Translations under genes and position numbers: made by a program | The notes under the pieces: model-generated | Databases searched by the model: none | What the model saw: the letters and a program-made list of their open reading frames with translations, nothing else | What the model was told of the DNA's origin: nothing | Origin: Daldinia sp. FL1419 | Taxonomy: Eukaryota > Ascomycota > Sordariomycetes > Xylariales > Hypoxylaceae | Length of the DNA: 64,000 nucleotides | Direction of reading: 5' to 3' | Assembly (NCBI GenBank): GCA_025201765.1 | Contig: MU623468.1 | Location: 1-64,000, forward strand | Shown: positions 58,120 through 64,000 of the stretch, one piece after another | Layout: every line of letters starts with the position of its first letter | How positions within the stretch are numbered: position 1 is the first letter of the stretch

Positions 58120-59087
58120 AACATATACCCAGTGCTGATATTGGTAGACGTTGACTACTGCATAGAAATACCCTTTGGCTGGGGGCCGTCGCCTTAGATT
58201 GTTTGGTTATTACTATACGCCTGCAGTGGTATGCGTAGGGTAGTGTTGTATGCCTTCACGACTTGACGACGTGCGAAGTTTATGCGGCTTGCGGCTTGCC
58301 TCGTCGAATGATTGCGGGACGACGAATCGGCCTACCGTGTGGATACGTTGGATGGTTGGGCTAAGTTCCTCATTCGAATCGAAGCCCGCTATTTTGGGGG
58401 TCTCGCGGTTAGATCAGAGCTGAATCGGCATTATATCATATACACAGGATAGACGAGCGCGATTTGCTCTGGGTGTTGAAAAGAGACACCGCAATGATAC
58501 CGAGGTAGAAGGATATGTTAAGACCATAAAACACCGTCTAATCAAAGAAACAAACCACATAGTGCCTTTCGTGATGCCGTCGTTTTATTGCCGCTACTTT
58601 GACATCTTTTTTTTTCTTCCTCGAGGAATCTAAGGTGAAGTTTACTCTACCACGCAGAGTAATAATAGCTCGTGTAGTCTATAGACCTAGTCGAGCAACT
58701 CTAAAATCATTCTATATTTTAGTTATTTAGTATCGAGTGTTCCATTCGTTCGACCTATGACCTAATAATCCAACCAAAACATGAATCGTATTGCCGCGCC
58801 ATAACTCCGTGTATCCGGGCGAACATGTCGGTGTCTAGATGCCAACAGTGCCTGGTGTCTTTCCTTAAGTTGGCCGGTACACTATCCCGCCGATAAATTT
58901 AGTACATGAAGGTGCACTAAAACAACTCTTCTCTCCTTATCCGGCAACTATGATACTTTCGTAGGGTGCTAGCCAGCTCAAGCTTCGACTTCAGCCAGCA
59001 ATCACATGTTCGACATCCGGTTGACGGCATACCGGGGGTAATTCGGGATACCGTACCGTTACTCGGTTGCTAAATACCAGAATGCGC
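58120..59087. other. 3'-to-3' intergenic region
   Basis: Lies between the GT15 gene and Alb1, which converge. A CT/T-run lies near 58608. No coding signal. Confidence 0.5.
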
Positions 59088-59504
59088 TCACGAAATTTCC
59101 TCGGTGTCGACCACCATTGTTTCCTCGGTAGTTTTGCTCGTATCTTCCGCAGAGGCATCTACATCGCAACTGTTAGTTACTAATTCCTATGCTACATGTA
59201 ACGTCTAGAGCCAGACAATAATACCTTTCATCTCAACCTCGCCCTCGGCTTCCATCTTGCGCTTCATAGCGTGAGCCATCTGCCGCTCCAGCTTACGCCT
59301 CTTCTTCGCGCTGAGCGCAGCATTCGGACCGCTCGTCGGTAGCAATCCAGGACGCGCACCGCGTTTCGTGTCGGCTTTGGCGACTCGGCCTTGTTTGTCT
59401 AGAGCGGCGTTGCTGATGCGCTTTTGGTTCTGCTTGCGGGCTTTGGCGGCGCGGGCTGTGAGGCGGTTCTTGGAGGGCCCGTTGGGGTTCTTTACGGATG
59501 GCAT
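59088..59504 (-). CDS. alb1: Alb1 family ribosome-biogenesis factor
   Basis: Two exons on the minus strand (59504-59225 and 59158-59088) give 116 residues. The small, very basic protein starts MPSVKNPNGPSKNRLTARAA and carries the family block GLLPTSGPNAALSAKKRRKL followed by a helical EAEGEVEMKD and an acidic tail (after the splice, DASAEDTSK..DTEEIS). Alb1 is a shuttling nuclear factor of pre-60S ribosome maturation that works with Arx1. The splice replaces an in-frame read-through (GIIVWL) and restores the usual acidic C-terminus. The length is typical of filamentous fungi. Confidence 0.88.
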
Positions 59505-60168
59505 TGTGTTGGATTGGGGGGGGTGGGGGGATTGAGGGTTTGGAATGGCTTCTTGGGGGGCTTTGGATCGTGATTGCTTGAGATGTAGATGGAGAGATTG
59601 ATATGTAAATAAGATTTATTATTATTATTAGCTATCGAAAGAAAATATTGGAGGGGTCCATTTTGAAAATTTTAGTGGATCCTATCTTTGGAGGATACAG
59701 GGATCTCCATGCTCCCCGCATCACTCGTTAAGCCAGTACGTATTATGCAACATACGGTGACTTTGAGGTACCTAGGTACGTCCTCTACTATAAACCCCTT
59801 TCCTCAACCCTTATTAATTATCAGCATTTATAAGAATTATCAACACATGCAGGTGAGAAAGTGAGCCTGTAGCCTTATAAATCGAGGTGGCTTCTCACCA
59901 ATATGTAAATTTTCTGTTCACCGGGTACCTACTATTCACGAATACCGTCTCGGTTAGCACCCTTGAACCCTTGACCAAATGCAGCTCTAGTCTATAGTTG
60001 AGGCTGGAACCCCTCTGATCCTGCGTGTCAGCTTTCTCATATCAAACATGGCTTGCCTTGATTTCATGCGGGTTATCTCAGTATCATTCCCGGATCAGCA
60101 TTATATAACTATATCTCAACTTCAACTCCAAATAGTTATATCAGATACATGAAATTTCGTCCCACAAG
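59505..60168. other. Intergenic region between Alb1 and a hypothetical gene
   Basis: G-rich run just upstream of Alb1 (59517-59529 region) and a CCTAGG string (59767-59779). No coding frame. Confidence 0.5.
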
Positions 60169-60714
60169 ATGAGTCTGATTCTAATAGCTATTACAGGATC
60201 TCTATATGAAATTTGCGACCAGTTTGTAGACAATCTCTTCTCGTTCGACTTTTCTAAGCAAGATATCTATCCACCCCGGTGGTTGCCTATAGGCTCGCAA
60301 TGGACGCCGGAGAGACCTTGGGGAGACGGCTTCTGACATCACGAGACATTTGAAGACCTTTCCCATAGCGCCAAGACGTGCGAGAGTTGGGCTGCCCTGG
60401 ATGGCGCACTTGACTTTTGGGCGCTACGGATTGGGGGTTTCGTTGTCGAAATTATAGACGTCACAATGAATATCAAGAAAGAGAGCACACAGAGCTATCC
60501 AGACGGGATTGTAAAGCTCGGGGGTCGCATAGCGCAAATGTTTTACCATCCTCCCGAAGACGACAAATGCGACGTTGGTGTGTTGACGTTCAAACAGAAC
60601 GACGCTCTCGATTTCGCTTTAGGGCAAATAAATAGCTGCGTCATGGATTTGGATCGTCGAACACCAAGATTCTGTTGGGTGCTGGTGATGACCAAGTCTC
60701 CTAACTACTATTAA
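60169..60714 (+). CDS. Hypothetical gene interrupted by one TGA (pseudogene or intron)
   Basis: From ATG 60169 the frame is open for 55 codons, meets TGA at 60334-60336, and then continues in the same frame to a TAA at 60714. Either this is a recent pseudogene with a single nonsense change, or there is an intron at 60226-60345. That intron would have donor GTAGAC, a CTGAC branch-like string at 60333, and an acceptor CGAG; it keeps phase and gives 141 residues. The C-terminal part (SYPDGIVKLGGRIAQMFYHP, CDVGVLTFKQNDALDFALGQ) looks like genuine coding sequence, but I recognise no family. No signal peptide or transmembrane segment is convincing. Confidence 0.4.
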
Positions 60715-60978
60715 GTACTTGCTTATTTTCCATAAGCGTGAGGACGGGTCTTACCGAAGAATCGGGATGAGCACTGTGCACTGGAGGGAAGTTGATCCAT
60801 CGATATTCAAAACGGAACAAATTCATTTCAAATCACCTGAACGAATACCAAAACTATAACTATCGCTTGACGTAAAATACTTGAAATAGATCACACTGAG
60901 CTTGACGATGAACGAGAAGACTTGGAACTTTGAATATTATAGTATTTTTTTGTGTTTTTCTCTTCTATCCAAGTGAGT

Positions 60979-62958
60979 CTACCACTCGAGTCGATCGTCG
61001 CATATTAAGCTAACGTCATATCGACCATTTCCTTGCCAGACCTTTCCGCCGGAATTGCAAGATGCCACGATACTCCTTAAATCGCTGATCATGCTTCCCG
61101 GTCCACTCGCATATACGGCTGTGGAGCCTCGGACGGTGTTGTCTACGAACTCCCTTACTATCTTGTTCAGATCAGGGTGTCTATCAAATCCTTCCCCTCC
61201 GATTCTCTGAACATTAAGGGATGATCCAGATTGGACGCCCTTCACGGAAGAAACGGCTGACGAAGCCAAACCGGACTCCTTTACGGCGATGTCGTCCTTC
61301 TCTAATATATCGTCGTTTATCGACGGACTCTTGCTGCTTGCCTCCCTCGTTACGTAAATATGAACTTCAATTTTATGAGCCTTGGCGGCTTTGCGAATGG
61401 TATCGAGCTCCTTCTCGACCCAGCGGGTATCATCCTTCTTCCTCACCGCCCAGACCAGCTGGACTTTCCGGTCCTGCACTCCCGGCTGTTCTATTATCCC
61501 CAACAATACGGGTAAGACGTATGTAATGCCTGTTCCACCAGCTACGCAGAGCACATTGACATCCGGTGTCAATTCATCAACGATCGATGCTCCGTAGGTG
61601 CCCGATATGATCAAGGGGGTCGTAGCACTGGGCGACGCAGCTAGCTTCTTCGCGGTTAGTTCCGCAACCTTCTTCGTTTCTCCTTTCTTCGCCCTTAAAA
61701 TATACGAGTGCTCAACAAGTCCGTCCTGCACCTTTGGCAGATTGAGCGGCGTAAACGGATGGGACTGCCATATGCTACACTCCGAAAAGCAGAGGTAAAA
61801 GTGCTGTCCAATCTTCCATGCATCCTGGGGGTGTCTAAAGTCCATGCGCACGACGTCCCCGTGCTCTGCGTCGGGAAAGTATGCCAAAGACGCGTGTACT
61901 GCTCGGAAACCCATCGATCCACCAGGCAAATATTGGTAATGAATAAGACCCGAGCGCACAAGCCTAACCCCGCGGTCTAAGAACCAAAGAGCCAGACCGG
62001 GGATCAGAAAGCATTGCAGATTCGCCCAGTGACCCCAGCAGGCGCCGATATATACCATCGCCAGAACGTAGTGCGCCTTACGGAAGAACTCATAACCGGT
62101 AAGGCGAATACCCCAGGGGGTACTCAGTGCGAATAAGATTAATAGCAGAATCTGCGCGACAACTCCCCAGATTATATATAACTGTTTAATCCATTCTATC
62201 GCGGTCGTCGGCTGCGGTTGATATAATCGGACTTCGACTACAGTCCAACCGATAGTGTGCAAGGAGCCCTGTAGAACAATGATGTAGCCGAGCCAGCGAT
62301 GAAGGAAGTTGAAGCTTTGGTACGGAACACCGGTTAGAAGCGAGAGAATGGATTCTCTGCTCGACAGCAGGATCGACAGCGGCGTGAGAGCGTAAGCGAA
62401 AACACCAACCCGGTCGGACCACGGTCCCAAGCTTGTCCTAGTGTTGTAAAGGCCGGGCTTGTTCTTGATCGGCGTGATCCATGTTTTATAAGTGATACCG
62501 AGAAAGCTAAAGATCAGTAAATAGCCCGACAAGACGGTCAGGATCAACACTTGAAGTCGTGTTGTTCGGCCGAAGACAAATCGAACCGAGTCTGGTAAAA
62601 GGTATCGTCGGATTAGCGCCGCGGCGGTCCTCCTTATTCGCGATCGTCGGCTAGCTATTTTTGCTACTCTTTCGCTATCGACGGTGCCGGAGGGGATCTC
62701 GTCGGCGCGAGGAGATGGGAAAACGCGCCTCCCAATAGTCCAGAGCAGAAGAATTCCAGCAATCGCCGCCCACATTATACCGGAATAGACCATAGTTAAA
62801 TCGTGAGATCCATATACTTGATCCAAGTATGCGCAAGATCCGGGATCGTTCGTACACGGAACGGCTCTGTCGACGTAACCCCAGTGCTTCTCTAGCGCGG
62901 TCGCCTCGCTGAAGTTTTGTATATGGCGAGCTGCCAAAGGGCTCTCCATGGCCGCCAT
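60979..62958 (-). CDS. Ferric reductase transmembrane component (FRE/NOX superfamily)
   Basis: Single exon, 659 residues. It takes electrons from NAD(P)H through FAD and two haems to reduce Fe3+ (or Cu2+) at the cell surface before uptake. The membrane part has about seven helices, with bis-haem histidines at 220/234 (FLHRWLGYIIVLQGSLHTIGW region) and 296/310 (KAHYVLAMVYIGACWGH), both 14 apart as in the family. The cytosolic part has the FAD-binding HPFTPLN (400-406), the NADPH site CVAGGTGITYVLP (471-483), an acidic or serine-rich insert, and C-terminal VYASGPGSMISDLR. The N-terminus up to about 50 is extracellular or lumenal, with two Cys. No calcium EF-hands, so a ferric reductase is preferred over NOX5-type oxidases. 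Expression is probably iron-regulated; no promoter site was identified. Confidence 0.93.
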   Translation of the reverse strand: MAAMESPLAARHIQNFSEATALEKHWGYVDRAVPCTNDPGSCAYLDQVYGSHDLTMVYSGIMWAAIAGILLLWTIGRRVFPSPRADEIPSGTVDSERVAKIASRRSRIRRTAAALIRRYLLPDSVRFVFGRTTRLQVLILTVLSGYLLIFSFLGITYKTWITPIKNKPGLYNTRTSLGPWSDRVGVFAYALTPLSILLSSRESILSLLTGVPYQSFNFLHRWLGYIIVLQGSLHTIGWTVVEVRLYQPQPTTAIEWIKQLYIIWGVVAQILLLILFALSTPWGIRLTGYEFFRKAHYVLAMVYIGACWGHWANLQCFLIPGLALWFLDRGVRLVRSGLIHYQYLPGGSMGFRAVHASLAYFPDAEHGDVVRMDFRHPQDAWKIGQHFYLCFSECSIWQSHPFTPLNLPKVQDGLVEHSYILRAKKGETKKVAELTAKKLAASPSATTPLIISGTYGASIVDELTPDVNVLCVAGGTGITYVLPVLLGIIEQPGVQDRKVQLVWAVRKKDDTRWVEKELDTIRKAAKAHKIEVHIYVTREASSKSPSINDDILEKDDIAVKESGLASSAVSSVKGVQSGSSLNVQRIGGEGFDRHPDLNKIVREFVDNTVRGSTAVYASGPGSMISDLRSIVASCNSGGKVWQGNGRYDVSLICDDRLEW

Positions 62959-64000
62959 CTTTCCGCAAGTCGTCCAGACGACAAGACACTTAGAAGGCGT
63001 TTGATCGTGTAATGACGGACAAGGGAGCGAGCGACTGGCGTGACCCGAGAAGCGGGATTGTTATGTTTAATAGGGCTGCAAAGTTCTGCAAGCTAACTAT
63101 CTCCCGTCGACGTTGATCATTGATGGATCGATCGACGGCTGCTTGCAGAAAACAGTCTGCCAGTGGACATGATGATAATATAATAAAGTGGACAGATAGA
63201 ACAAATCAAATTCAGCTGGCCGGCCAAGATAGGCAGGAAGCCGTCTAACCGTCGCACTCCATTTCCGGGACATGGTGGTGCCACCTTCAAGTTCGCCTCC
63301 TCCGTTCAGGAGGACAATTAGTCCAATCTACTCCAGCTTTCCTCTCGAGAGCTCCGTCATTCTCGGCGCGCTGATGGGAAACTTGCTCAAGGATGCTACC
63401 CCCCGATGGTTCGAAACAGACACCGTTCAGGCCGTTAAGCCCGCGAAGGGAAAGCTTGAGAAGAATTGAGCACGTTTTTCAGGGGTCTTGTCCTTCTTGG
63501 CGTACAAGGATGTCTTACTCAAAACCACCCAGGACCGCCTAAGACCACCAATAATAGGTTAGAATAGTGGAAGTGTAAAGGCGTCGAACCGTCGAACCGT
63601 CGAAGACGAGGCCCTAATGGACCAAACGGTCGGATATGTATCCACTTTGCTTGCGTCCTATGTAGATACGATCATCTGTCTTTCCGCTGAGACCCGCCAT
63701 CTGACGGTTTTTATCGCTTTTATCTTCAAAGACCCAAGATTTCGTTAAAGAGGAGAACCCTTTTTACCTTGGAGGCGCGGCGACCGCGCCCAGCCCTTCC
63801 GGTCTCCTTTCTCAAATCCTCGACCATCGACCTTCCCCAAAAGGCCGAATCTTGCTCTTATACTCTCAATTTATAAGATATCGTCATCTTTCCGATATAG
63901 ATATCGAGCGGGTCTCTTGAAAAGCCTTGGAAGAAGCAAATAGCATAATAAAAGGCATCGAGGGTTCCTACATCCTAAAACTCGAGACCTCACAGGCCCG
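62959..64000. other. Right edge: region upstream of ferric reductase, with a weak short frame
   Basis: A 65-codon plus-strand frame at 63272-63469 starts in a plausible context but matches no family. A three-copy octamer gtcgaacc lies at 63583-63605. From 63921 to the window end, one plus-strand frame is open (ALEEANSIIKGIEGSYIL) after a possible acceptor, so an exon of a gene running off the edge is possible. None is secure. Confidence 0.35.

Noticed and set aside
61221..61980. Several plus-strand frames
   Set aside because: All are antisense shadows of the ferric reductase.

Overview
The window reads as nuclear DNA of a filamentous ascomycete, probably a Sordariomycete. Genes are split by short introns (about 50-140 bp) with GT..AG ends. 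Families typical of such fungi are present: a non-reducing polyketide synthase, a fungal rhodopsin-domain membrane protein, a DUF2293 protein, GT15 and Alb1. A 6 kb block has been driven to extreme AT content in the manner of repeat-induced point mutation (RIP). No bacterial operons, rRNA, convincing tRNA genes or CRISPR arrays were seen. All spliced gene models are manual: they rest on reading-frame continuity and family motifs, not on transcripts or database searches.

Left part (1-9.1 kb): an inactivated Ty1/Copia LTR retrotransposon (441-6658) with two 216-bp LTRs and a 5-bp target duplication. Next to it is the severed C-terminal end of an MFS sugar transporter, followed by decayed sequence.

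Accessory part (9.1-32.1 kb): a gene-poor stretch holding a rhodopsin-domain integral membrane protein, a truncated SRPK-like kinase, an 8-exon FAD monooxygenase and a 2550-residue polyketide synthase. The synthase order is SAT-KS-AT-PT-ACP-CMeT-esterase/TE. A hypothetical protein and a bZIP-like regulator follow. The synthase and monooxygenase are on the same strand, 2.2 kb apart, and look like the core of a small cluster making a C-methylated aromatic polyketide that is then hydroxylated or dearomatised.

Core part (32.1-64 kb): denser and mostly conserved. It holds peptidyl-tRNA hydrolase and an Rvs161/Hob3 BAR protein in head-to-head arrangement, then a secreted lactonase-type beta-propeller divergent from a bicovalent-FAD carbohydrate oxidase. 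These are followed by a phospholipase-D-like protein, an amino-acid permease, a Cys-rich single-pass surface protein, a GH43 arabinanase, an ACS-family MFS transporter and a DUF2293 protein. Two divergent Golgi-type glycosyltransferases, the Alb1 ribosome-biogenesis factor, an interrupted hypothetical gene and a ferric reductase complete the window.

The most interesting points are the compact PKS-monooxygenase pair beside transposon debris, and the oxidase-lactonase pair that could work as a two-step extracellular sugar-oxidation module. Two sequence patterns also recur between genes: self-complementary CCTAGGTACC strings and three-copy micro-repeats.
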